Part shown: positions 17,399-22,972 of the stretch, piece after piece | Layout: the number at the start of each line of letters is the position of its first letter | How positions within the stretch are numbered: position 1 is the first letter of the stretch | Virus record (IMG/VR): IMGVR_UViG_3300045738_000476 | Location: 1 to 34,543 of that record | Reading direction: 5' to 3' (one strand) | Length of the DNA: 34,543 nt | From: a virus | Program-made: the position numbers and the translations under genes | The notes under the pieces: model-generated | What the model saw: only the letters and a program-made list of their open reading frames with translations | Told to the model about the DNA's origin: nothing | Database searches by the model: none

Positions 17399-17438
17399 GA
17401 ACTATTCGCATTTTCTTTCACGAATATATGGTTTCTGC

Positions 17439-17467
17439 TTGCTTTTCCTTATGGGATAATGTATACT
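17439..17467 (+). promoter_or_regulatory. Sigma-70-like early promoter P1
   Basis: -35 TTGCTT (17439-17444), a 17-base spacer and -10 TATACT (17462-17467). The expected start point is 17474-17475, immediately before the ATGAGCAA leader box. It reads into the early small-gene region. Confidence 0.75.
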
Positions 17468-17474
17468 CTTATTA

Positions 17475-17502
17475 GATGAGCAAGACAGGAGAACGAACCA
17501 TG
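17475..17502 (+). repeat. Early leader cassette, copy 1
   Basis: GATGAGCAA followed by GGAGAACGAACC and ATG. Related cassettes occur at 17641, 19062 and 19357, and the first part alone recurs at 19702. In each full copy the first ATG is in frame with the gene start (24, 24, 39 and 27 bases apart). It supplies the SD of the gene and may encode a short N-terminal extension of the MSNxGERTM type. Confidence 0.75.
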
Positions 17503-17634
17503 AAGAAGGTAATCGCGGCGGTTTTGGGACTCGCAATTTTCGCGATCCTCTTGGCGGGGGTCAGCACCCTGGCGAAGTCCGCTGACAGCCGAGGTTATAA
17601 CGAGCTTCCGAGAACGAACGCGGTGAAGGGATAG
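17500..17634 (+). CDS. Small secreted or single-span membrane protein
   Basis: A 44-residue protein directly behind P1 and leader cassette 1. Residues 1-3 are basic, 4-24 form a hydrophobic Ala/Leu/Ile segment (signal or membrane anchor), and the rest is polar. A signal peptidase site could lie after the ALAKSA-like junction near residue 28. Use of the upstream in-frame ATG 17476 would add eight residues. First genes of early operons often inhibit host functions; I do not recognise this one. Confidence 0.55.
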   Translation: MKKVIAAVLGLAIFAILLAGVSTLAKSADSRGYNELPRTNAVKG

Positions 17635-17665
17635 ATTTTTGATGAGCAACAAAGGAGAACGAACG

Positions 17666-17851
17666 ATGACGGAACTGATGAAGAAACTAAACGCCCTTCT
17701 TGATGACGCAGTCGCGGATCTCAAGACCGCCCGGGAGCAGTATGTTCTCCCCCGCAACCGGGAGATCCACCGCGCTTTCATGCGGGAGAACGAGGGCGAG
17801 GTCAAGGGGATCAGGATGGCAATCGAGATCGTGAAGAAGGAGGCGAACTAA
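17666..17851 (+). CDS. Small helical early protein
   Basis: A 61-residue protein, very charged and probably all-helical (Lys/Glu/Arg/Ala), with leader cassette 2 (17641-17668) supplying GGAG and ATG. ATG 17642 is an in-frame alternative that adds eight residues. The final codons contain AAGGAGGCGAACTAA, which is the SD of the next gene. Function unknown; its place in the early operon suggests a host-takeover or regulatory role. Confidence 0.55.
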   Translation: MTELMKKLNALLDDAVADLKTAREQYVLPRNREIHRAFMRENEGEVKGIRMAIEIVKKEAN

Positions 17852-17852
17852 A

Positions 17853-18143
17853 ATGAAAAAGCGGAAGAAGAATTCAAATATGGATTACAACGTCTTGGCT
17901 GACATCTTTTATGTTCCCGGCAAGAAGAAGACCCGGAAGCGTGTTGGACTTCCCAGCACCTACGTCAATGCGGAGGGTCGGAAGTTCACCGTTGAAAAGG
18001 ACGGGTCTGAATGGAGGGGATTCTTTGAAGACGATTTCGGAAGTACCGAGTATGTCGCTTCGACAAAAAAGGAAGTGCTTATAGATGCGCTGGGACTCCC
18101 TCTTAATCATTTCGGATGGAAGCTCACAAAGGAGGCGAACTAA
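17853..18143 (+). CDS. Early protein, unknown function
   Basis: A 96-residue protein with a strongly basic start (MKKRKKN) and a second basic stretch (GKKKTRKRV). The segment around residues 38-65 (a KFTVEKDGSEWRGFFEDDFG-like run with alternating strands) suggests a small beta-rich nucleic-acid-binding or enzyme-inhibitor fold. It ends in KEAN, because the shared SD GGAGGCGAACTAATG is embedded in the last codons; the stop overlaps the next ATG. No family recognised. Confidence 0.55.
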   Translation: MKKRKKNSNMDYNVLADIFYVPGKKKTRKRVGLPSTYVNAEGRKFTVEKDGSEWRGFFEDDFGSTEYVASTKKEVLIDALGLPLNHFGWKLTKEAN

Positions 18144-18442
18144 TGAGAGACGCACCGACAAATCTGGACGAGCTTTTGGAACTCTTGGAGAAATATGACA
18201 ACGGTCCCGATCACATCTGTATGGGCGATGTGTCGGAGTGGGAAGCCCATCGAGCCACGCCCCCCTGGCAGGGAGCCCCAATGGCCCACGGCGAACTCGA
18301 CATGACATCCCTCCCCACTTTCGGTGGAATGGAACCCGCCGACACAAGCGGGGTCTGGAGTTGGGATTCAACCCGGCTCCTCGTTGGTGATGGATCTGAT
18401 GACCTTGAAATAGTTTCCCGAAAATACTGGAAGGCGAACTAA
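18143..18442 (+). CDS. Early acidic protein, unknown function
   Basis: A 99-residue acidic, Trp- and Pro-containing protein starting at ATG 18143 on the preceding stop (TAATG), with GGAGG seven bases upstream. Its N-terminus has LDELLELLEKYD, a short amphipathic helix. It ends in WKAN from the same embedded junction sequence (GGAAGGCGAACTAATG) used by its neighbours. No motif is recognised; acidic small early proteins sometimes mimic DNA or bind host enzymes, but nothing here shows that. Confidence 0.5.
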   Translation: MRDAPTNLDELLELLEKYDNGPDHICMGDVSEWEAHRATPPWQGAPMAHGELDMTSLPTFGGMEPADTSGVWSWDSTRLLVGDGSDDLEIVSRKYWKAN

Positions 18443-18792
18443 TGAAACCGAAAGAAGCAACGCATACACCAGGGCCGTGGACTAACAACGATTCGTATGA
18501 TTCCGTTCGAGGAGCAGACGGAGAGGTTGTTTGTCACACATTCGGGGCCGTCGATCCTGTCGAGAGGTTGAACGCTAAACTAATCGCCGCCGCTCCCGAA
18601 CTCCTGCGTTTCGCGGAGATGATTCGGGATTCTGGTTTCGAGTATTCGGATGAGAAACTCAAAACCCTTCACGATGCCCTTGACCAAGTATCGGGAGAAA
18701 ACAAGATCACCCGCATGGAGGATGAACACCGCAAGGCGAAAGAGGTGGGAGTCTGTCCAGAATGTTTCAGCTCTCCCTATTGCAATTGTTAG
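18442..18792 (+). CDS. Phage protein of the HTPGPW / LIAAAPELL type
   Basis: A 116-residue protein starting with the HTPGPW motif at residues 8-13 and containing NAKLIAAAPELLRF at about 44-57. These two motifs together mark a widespread phage protein of unknown function. The C-terminus has a cluster of four cysteines (CPECFSSPYCNC), a likely metal-binding knuckle not always found in the family. It is translationally coupled to the previous gene by TAATG. The family identity is fairly sure; the function is unknown. Confidence 0.7.
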   Translation: MKPKEATHTPGPWTNNDSYDSVRGADGEVVCHTFGAVDPVERLNAKLIAAAPELLRFAEMIRDSGFEYSDEKLKTLHDALDQVSGENKITRMEDEHRKAKEVGVCPECFSSPYCNC

Positions 18793-18827
18793 GAAATGAA
18801 AGTGAAATTTGGAAAGGAGGAAGGACG

Positions 18828-18995
18828 ATGAAGAACTGCTTAAACTGCAAAGAGTCGATGACGATCCCGGTTCGGCCTTACGACCGGAACCGGAAGAAGT
18901 TCTGTTCAAGAGAATGCGGAATCAATTACAGGCAAAGAGAGTACGAACGGGAAAAGGCGGCGAAGAAGCGTCTACAAGCCCCTGAGAGGGGTTAG
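18828..18995 (+). CDS. Small zinc-ribbon protein
   Basis: A 55-residue basic protein starting at ATG 18828 behind GGAGGAAGGACG, the same leader found before the gene at 19836. Cys4 and Cys7 (CLNC) and Cys26 and Cys30 (CSREC) form a probable zinc site, followed by a highly charged helix (REYEREKAAKKR). This layout is common in small phage DNA- or RNA-binding proteins. A hairpin at its 3' end may terminate the first early transcript. Confidence 0.6.
   Translation: MKNCLNCKESMTIPVRPYDRNRKKFCSRECGINYRQREYEREKAAKKRLQAPERG
18977..18993 (+). terminator. Weak terminator-like hairpin at end of first early unit
   Basis: CCCCT and AGGGG pair across a three-base GAG loop, and the pairing can extend by A-T and G-T pairs. 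An AT-rich run ending in TTTT follows. It overlaps the last codons of the zinc-ribbon gene and precedes promoter P2. Confidence 0.5.
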
Positions 18996-19024
18996 AATAT
19001 ATTTTGGAATTCGTATCCACCCTA

Positions 19025-19053
19025 TTGACTTTATCCAATAAAGAGGGTATAGT
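19025..19053 (+). promoter_or_regulatory. Sigma-70-like early promoter P2
   Basis: -35 TTGACT (19025-19030), a 17-base spacer and -10 TATAGT (19048-19053): near consensus. The expected start is about 19060, just before the GATGAGCAACAC leader box (ATG at 19063), the same geometry as P1 and P3. Confidence 0.85.
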
Positions 19054-19061
19054 TATAAGTA

Positions 19062-19104
19062 GATGAGCAACACGAACACGAACAACGAAGGAGAACGAAC
19101 CATG
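19062..19104 (+). repeat. Early leader cassette, copy 3
   Basis: GATGAGCAACACG, a spacer, then AACGAAGGAGAACGAACC and ATG. It differs from the 17475 copy by an insertion of 15 bases that keeps the two ATGs in frame. Confidence 0.7.
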
Positions 19105-19296
19105 CTGACAAACTGGAAAATCACAAAAACCTTTGTAAGCGGAACCCTCGCCGGATTAACAATCGTGGATGATTTGAAACGCCACGACATCCAGTTGGGC
19201 GCACCTTTCGAGATCGGGAAGGTTTACGGATCAGCTTTCGGCGGTTCCTCTTATCGGGTCGATAAAGTTAAGAGGGTAGAGGACTACAAGGGATAA
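19102..19296 (+). CDS. Small early protein, unknown function
   Basis: A 64-residue protein, first gene behind promoter P2, with GGAG in leader cassette 3. It is beta-rich (FVSGTLAGLTIVDDL, then GAPFEIGKVYGS) and looks like a small barrel domain. Starting at ATG 19063 would add a 13-residue MSN...GERT extension. A terminator follows within 11 bases, so this gene forms its own short transcript. No family recognised. Confidence 0.55.
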   Translation: MLTNWKITKTFVSGTLAGLTIVDDLKRHDIQLGAPFEIGKVYGSAFGGSSYRVDKVKRVEDYKG

Positions 19297-19306
19297 GACT
19301 CCAACC

Positions 19307-19330
19307 ACTCCCCCCTTCCTGGGAGTTTTT
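19307..19330 (+). terminator. Rho-independent terminator
   Basis: ACTCCC and GGGAGT form a perfect 6-bp stem with an 8-base loop, followed directly by TTTT. A competing longer pairing of the same C-rich strand with AGGAGGGGGGAG just downstream is also possible. Confidence 0.65.
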
Positions 19331-19384
19331 GAGGAGGGGGGAGACTTGGGATCTTTGATGAGCAACAACGAAGGAGAACGAAAG

Positions 19385-19669
19385 ATGAATCAGGAAAAAC
19401 GGGAAACCGCTATTAATCAATCATTCGACCTGGGGCATGAGATGGGACGGAACGAAATCTTCCGACAGGTGCGCGACATTCGGGCGAGTCAAAAAGCGCA
19501 TGAGCGCAAGGTCCGCCGGGAGAATGACGACGAACTCGGGCGGTCGGGACTCTACGCCTTGGCGGTCGCGCAACTCAAGGAAATCGACGAGATCCTGTCG
19601 ACCGAATTTAATGGTGTGTACAAGGAACAGACAAGCCGAGACGAAGAGACGAAACGGGAAACTCTTTAA
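19385..19669 (+). CDS. Helical early protein, unknown function
   Basis: A 94-residue highly charged helical protein (Glu, Arg, Lys, Gln), starting at ATG 19385 with leader cassette 4 (19357-19387) supplying GGAG. The in-frame ATG 19358 would add nine residues. No promoter of the P1/P2 type lies in front; it follows the terminator at 19307-19330 and may be expressed by read-through. Coiled-coil potential is high along residues 15-80. Function unknown. Confidence 0.55.
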   Translation: MNQEKRETAINQSFDLGHEMGRNEIFRQVRDIRASQKAHERKVRRENDDELGRSGLYALAVAQLKEIDEILSTEFNGVYKEQTSRDEETKRETL

Positions 19670-19693
19670 ATTAGCAAACCCAAAACCTATAAT
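19665..19693 (+). promoter_or_regulatory. Sigma-70-like early promoter P3
   Basis: -35 TTTAAA (19665-19670, imperfect), a 17-base spacer and -10 TATAAT (19688-19693, consensus). The expected start is near 19700, immediately before GATGAGCAACACA. It drives the attenuator-like leader and probably the recombination genes behind it. Confidence 0.7.
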
Positions 19694-19701
19694 GGAGACA
19701 C

Positions 19702-19817
19702 GATGAGCAACACAGACGAATCAAAAATCAGGAGTCACCTCGGCGTTCCAGTTCTCCTAATGTGTTGCTCATCACACCACAAATCAGACGGGACTCGGGG
19801 TGACTCTTATTTTTTTC
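19702..19817 (+). promoter_or_regulatory. Attenuator-like leader with two mutually exclusive hairpins
   Basis: GATGAGCAACACA (19702-19714) is perfectly repeated in inverted form at 19761-19773. Inside that loop GAGTCACC (19732-19739) can pair perfectly with GGTGACTC at 19799-19806, and weaker pairs extend this. TTATTTTTTT follows at once, giving a rho-independent terminator. The two pairings interleave, so forming one should hinder the other, as in an attenuator or antiterminator. It lies directly behind promoter P3 and upstream of the zinc-ribbon, Bet and exonuclease genes. Confidence 0.55.
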
Positions 19818-19835
19818 ATCGAAGGAGGAAGGACG

Positions 19836-20066
19836 ATGATGCCACTCGGAATGGATCTATCAGACTTCGCCAGGAAGAATGATCCACGCTTCCCCAAGTC
19901 GCTCGGCCTTTGTGCCGAGTGCGGGGAAGAGTTCGATGTCAGCGACATGGAAGATTGCGATGATTGTTTAGAAGATCGCAAGACGGGAATCACTCCCGCT
20001 CTCTGCTCGGACGAGTGCAAAGAAGGACACGACAAACGGAAACACAATGAGGAGGTGATCGTATGA
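19836..20066 (+). CDS. Small zinc-ribbon protein
   Basis: A 76-residue acidic protein with two ATGs in tandem (19836 and 19839) behind GGAGGAAGGACG. It carries CAEC, then CDDC, CSDEC spacing in order, giving five to six cysteines that could bind one or two zinc ions. It is the first gene after the attenuator-like leader. The stop overlaps the next ATG by four bases, and its 3' end contains a perfect extended SD (AGGAGGTGATC). Function unknown; a nucleic-acid-binding regulator is plausible. Confidence 0.6.
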   Translation: MMPLGMDLSDFARKNDPRFPKSLGLCAECGEEFDVSDMEDCDDCLEDRKTGITPALCSDECKEGHDKRKHNEEVIV

Positions 20067-20209
20067 AGAAGGGTATTCAGAGGTTGTTGGCTTATGAACT
20101 CTTTCCCGAGGGGGACCGGGTTCAGGAGTCGTTGTTTGTTTGTCGCTGGTGTTTCTGGATGGCAGTCGTGATCGTTATATTTCGCGGCGTCCTGGGAATC
20201 GGCGGCTAG
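20063..20209 (+). CDS. Small membrane protein
   Basis: A 48-residue protein with an exceptionally strong SD (AGGAGGTGATC) before ATG 20063. The N-terminal half is polar; residues 29-46 (a CFWMAVVIVIF-type run) form a membrane segment near the C-terminus, with a CRWC motif just before it. Strong translation suggests a functional product, perhaps a membrane-acting early protein, but it matches nothing I know. Confidence 0.5.
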   Translation: MKKGIQRLLAYELFPEGDRVQESLFVCRWCFWMAVVIVIFRGVLGIGG

Positions 20210-20231
20210 TTTTTCATCGAAGGAGGGTCAT

Positions 20232-21236
20232 ATGACTCAGGCAATCGAAGTATCCACGCCCACTCCGATTTCGTCAACGACATCGGGAGGATGGACAAGG
20301 GAGCAACTGGACTTGCTCAAGGAAACCCTGGCAAAGGATTTGACGGATAACGAGTTCAAGCTCTTCTCATTCATCTGCCAGAAAACCAATCTCGATCCGT
20401 TCGGTCGTCAGATCTACGCGGTGAAGCGCGGAGGGAGAATGGTTATCCAGACGGGGATCGACGGGTTCCGAATCATCGCAGGACGCACCGGGGAACACGG
20501 TGGAACCTCTGACATCGAATACGACTCCGACGATGGACCCAACCCGAAATGGGCGAAGGTGACGGTGACTCGGTTGGTTGCCGGGAAGGAACGGTTCTTT
20601 TCCTGTACCGCCAGGTGGAACGAGTTTGCGGTCTTGGGACATGATGGCAAGCCCAACACCTTCTGGAGAAAGATGCCGTTCCATATGCTGGGCAAGGTCG
20701 CGGAGAGTCACGCTTTGAGAAAGGCATTCCCGAATGAGTTGTCCGGTCTTTACACATCGGACGAGATGGGGCAAGCCGACAATCCGGTACGACCGCAGAT
20801 CCAGAAACCGCAACCGAAGGCGAAGATCAAAACGTATACAGCACCCGAAATAGTGGCGATGACAGAAGAGGAATTAGTTAGAGCAGAGGAGGAGTCCTTT
20901 TCTGAGCCAGAGCCTCTCGTTATACCGGAGGTCGCGCCTGTTGCCTTGGAATCGGGGGGGGAGTTCGTGGATCAGCAGGATGGGTTTGTGACGGTTACGG
21001 TAAAGGCTGTCGGTCCAACCAAAGAGGGAACGAATAGCAAAGGGCCGTGGACGAAGTTCGGATTCCTCCTCATCGACGAAGCGACCGGCTCGGATATCGG
21101 TTGGGCGAACACATTCTCAAAGACGGTTGGTGATATATGCCGAGACGCTCACCACACGGAAGCCGCCGTACAAGTCAAACTCAAGGAAAGCAAGTACGGG
21201 TTTGACATCTTGGAAGCGGTCGGCGGCGATGAATAA
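20232..21236 (+). CDS. bet: Bet/RecT-type single-strand annealing protein with C-terminal OB-like domain
   Basis: A 334-residue recombinase. Residues 20-180 match the Bet family of phage annealing proteins, including TNLDPFGRQIYAV, VIQTGIDGFRIIA and the late GKVAESHALRKAFPNEL block. Such proteins anneal single strands produced by the partner exonuclease during phage recombination. Residues 180-245 form a Pro/Glu-rich linker, and 250-330 look like an added OB-type nucleic-acid-binding domain (WTKFGFLLID..WANTFSK), which lambda Bet lacks. The SD is GAAGGAGGG. The last codons overlap the exonuclease start, as expected for an annealase-exonuclease pair. Confidence 0.88.
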   Translation: MTQAIEVSTPTPISSTTSGGWTREQLDLLKETLAKDLTDNEFKLFSFICQKTNLDPFGRQIYAVKRGGRMVIQTGIDGFRIIAGRTGEHGGTSDIEYDSDDGPNPKWAKVTVTRLVAGKERFFSCTARWNEFAVLGHDGKPNTFWRKMPFHMLGKVAESHALRKAFPNELSGLYTSDEMGQADNPVRPQIQKPQPKAKIKTYTAPEIVAMTEEELVRAEEESFSEPEPLVIPEVAPVALESGGEFVDQQDGFVTVTVKAVGPTKEGTNSKGPWTKFGFLLIDEATGSDIGWANTFSKTVGDICRDAHHTEAAVQVKLKESKYGFDILEAVGGDE

Positions 21237-21804
21237 TCTCACCTTCGACGAAGGATCTCACATCTACCGGGTGGATGGTGAGATCGTCCCGAGCGTTACG
21301 CAGATTCTCAAAGGCGCGGCCCTGACTCCCTCCTTCCGGGGGGGGTCAGGCAGGGCTATGGAGAAAGGATCTAATGCTCACCTTGCTACAGAACTCGATG
21401 ATAGAGACAATCTGAACGAGGCAACGGTGGACCCTGAGAATCGGGGACATCTCGAAGCGTGGCGAAAGTTCAAGATCGAATCGGGCATCGAGATCCTGGC
21501 AATCGAGGAGCGGGTCTACAATGATCTGTACCGATTCGCGGGGACGCTGGATCGGCGGGTGATGTACCAGGGGTGGGAAGCCGTTATCGACATCAAGACG
21601 GGGAACTCGTACCCGTGGCATCCTATCCAGACCGCCGCCTATGCGATGGCGTTGGGACGGGATGTTTCCCGGTTCTCTGTCTACCTTTCGGATTCAGGAT
21701 CTTACAAACTGGTGGAACACAGCGACAAAAACGATCAACTTGTTTTTATGGCGGCGATACGACTTGCCGATTGGAGGAGTCAAAATGGCATCGAAGAAGA
21801 ATAG
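21229..21804 (+). CDS. PD-(D/E)XK exonuclease, RecB/Cas4-like
   Basis: A 191-residue nuclease starting at ATG 21229, which overlaps the end of bet. The core is visible: His51 in GSNAHL, a GTLDRR block with Asp108, VIDIKTG with Asp121 and Lys123, and Gln134 in IQTAAYA. This order matches RecB-family and Cas4-type nucleases that resect double-stranded ends. With Bet it forms a two-component recombination system for genome circularisation or repair. It has no four-cysteine iron-sulphur cluster, unlike Cas4. It overlaps the next gene by 20 bases. Confidence 0.82.
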   Translation: MNNLTFDEGSHIYRVDGEIVPSVTQILKGAALTPSFRGGSGRAMEKGSNAHLATELDDRDNLNEATVDPENRGHLEAWRKFKIESGIEILAIEERVYNDLYRFAGTLDRRVMYQGWEAVIDIKTGNSYPWHPIQTAAYAMALGRDVSRFSVYLSDSGSYKLVEHSDKNDQLVFMAAIRLADWRSQNGIEEE

Positions 21805-22477
21805 CATCATCCCCGGCGAAGACCAGATCGAGGCGAGGACAACGGACATCATCAAAGAGGCGCAAGCCCTGACGATCACCAACCCGGAGCAGTACACGAA
21901 GGCGGCGCACTTCCTGAAGGGCGTGAAGACGCTCGGGAAGGAGATCAAGGCAACCTTCGACGAACCGATCAAAGCCGCCCATGCCGCCCACAAGGCAATC
22001 GTCGCGGCGAAGAAGAAGCACGAAGGTCCGTTACTGGAAGCGGAGTCTCTCGTCAAGGGGAAGATCTCAACCTGGACGGAAGCGGAATCCCGAAGGATGG
22101 AAGGGGAACGGGAAGCCAAGGCGAAGGGCGGCATGGAGATCGAGGAGGCGAAAAGGAAAGCGGAAGTCGAAGCCCTCCGGTCTGCCGGTCGGAACCATGA
22201 AGCGGATTTTCAGGAATCCCAACCCGTGACGCCTCCGGTTGTCAAGGTCGAGACGGAAACCCCCAAGGTGGATGGAGTGCATACACAAGAGAAGTGGAGC
22301 GGTGAGGTGACGAGCCTTATCCTACTCATCCGATACGTTGCGGAGTTCCCCGACTTTATCCATCTTCTGAAGCCCGACTCCACCGCGATCAACTCGATGG
22401 CGAGGGGTCAGAAGGAACGGTTGAGGATCCCCGGAGTCCAGGCTGTGAAGAAGACAACAGTTGTCGCGGCTGGTTAG
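21785..22477 (+). CDS. Coiled-coil protein associated with the recombination module
   Basis: A 230-residue protein, with GGAG eight bases before ATG 21785. Residues 10-150 are a long Lys/Glu/Ala helix, including FDEPIKAAHAAHKAIVAAKKKH, a segment that recurs in phage proteins coded next to RecT or Erf recombinases. After a Pro/Val-rich linker, the last 65 residues form a small domain (TSLILLIRYVAEFP.. to IPGVQAVKKT) seen at the end of the same proteins. Its role is unknown; binding of DNA ends or host nuclease inhibition, as for Gam, are candidate roles that I cannot confirm. Confidence 0.65.
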   Translation: MASKKNSIIPGEDQIEARTTDIIKEAQALTITNPEQYTKAAHFLKGVKTLGKEIKATFDEPIKAAHAAHKAIVAAKKKHEGPLLEAESLVKGKISTWTEAESRRMEGEREAKAKGGMEIEEAKRKAEVEALRSAGRNHEADFQESQPVTPPVVKVETETPKVDGVHTQEKWSGEVTSLILLIRYVAEFPDFIHLLKPDSTAINSMARGQKERLRIPGVQAVKKTTVVAAG

Positions 22478-22489
22478 TTTATGTAGAAA

Positions 22490-22545
22490 GAGGTCGAGGT
22501 TACGGGGGGTCGCTACCTTCTTCGATGGAAGCACCCCTCGGCCTC
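22490..22545 (+). terminator. Long hairpin after recombination genes
   Basis: GAGGTCGAGG (22490-22499) pairs with CCTCGGCCTC (22536-22545) with one G-T pair, and the interior can fold further. An ATTTATC tail follows. It probably causes partial termination or protects the upstream mRNA. Confidence 0.5.
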
Positions 22546-22567
22546 ATTTATCGAGAGAGAGGAATGC

Positions 22568-22972
22568 ATGACCGATCTATTCCAACCCCTCCCCCTGGTC
22601 GATCCCGAGTACACCCGCAAACAGAACGATATCGAAATGATCGAGGGAATCCCCTTCAAGTCTCCCCGCCATGAGGAGGAGAACGATCACAACAACCCGG
22701 ACGGGAAAGATCTCAGAGTAGAGACAGCCCGATGGATCAAGAAGCATCCCGAGGTTGCCCGTCTCTTCCTCCGGTATGCAAACGCCCTCGCCCGAAAGGA
22801 AAGACCCTTCGGGATGAAGCTGGTCGCGGAGCGGGTTAGATGGGAGACGTACTTCGAGAAGGGCGAATCCTACAAGATTTCCAATAACCATACCGCCTAT
22901 ATCGCCAGGTGGATCATCGCCAAGGATCCTACCATCGAAGCGTTCTTGAGGTTTCGGAATGTCAAGTATTGA
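22568..22972 (+). CDS. Phage protein of unknown function, helical
   Basis: A 134-residue protein starting at ATG 22568. The C-terminal half has a run of conserved-looking helices (WIKKHPEVARLF..YANALARK..KLVAERVRWE..KISNNHTAYIARWI), a pattern I associate with small phage proteins in replication modules. It is basic and might bind DNA. Its 3' end overlaps the methyltransferase start by 14 bases, and its stop codon overlaps the ATG of the alternative frame inside that gene (TGATG). Function unassigned. Confidence 0.6.
   Translation: MTDLFQPLPLVDPEYTRKQNDIEMIEGIPFKSPRHEEENDHNNPDGKDLRVETARWIKKHPEVARLFLRYANALARKERPFGMKLVAERVRWETYFEKGESYKISNNHTAYIARWIIAKDPTIEAFLRFRNVKY

Larger units (their letters stand above)
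17198..17438. other. Non-coding junction between late and early regions
   Basis: No convincing + strand gene occurs between 17198 and the promoter at 17439. The stretch contains two hairpins that could act as terminators (17314-17330 and 17370-17398). On the minus strand an ATG at 17295 has GGAGG seven bases upstream, and its first 38 codons look protein-like, but the frame then runs antisense through the two upstream genes. Confidence 0.5.

Noticed and set aside
19703-19881. A 59-codon frame starting at the leader box behind promoter P3
   Set aside because: It runs through both hairpins and into the next gene in another frame, has no SD, and its sequence is not protein-like. The RNA-structure reading explains the region better.
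22909-22971. Extension of the overprinted frame to ATG 22909
   Set aside because: It overlaps the end of the upstream gene; ATG 22972, coupled to that gene's stop, is a more sensible start.
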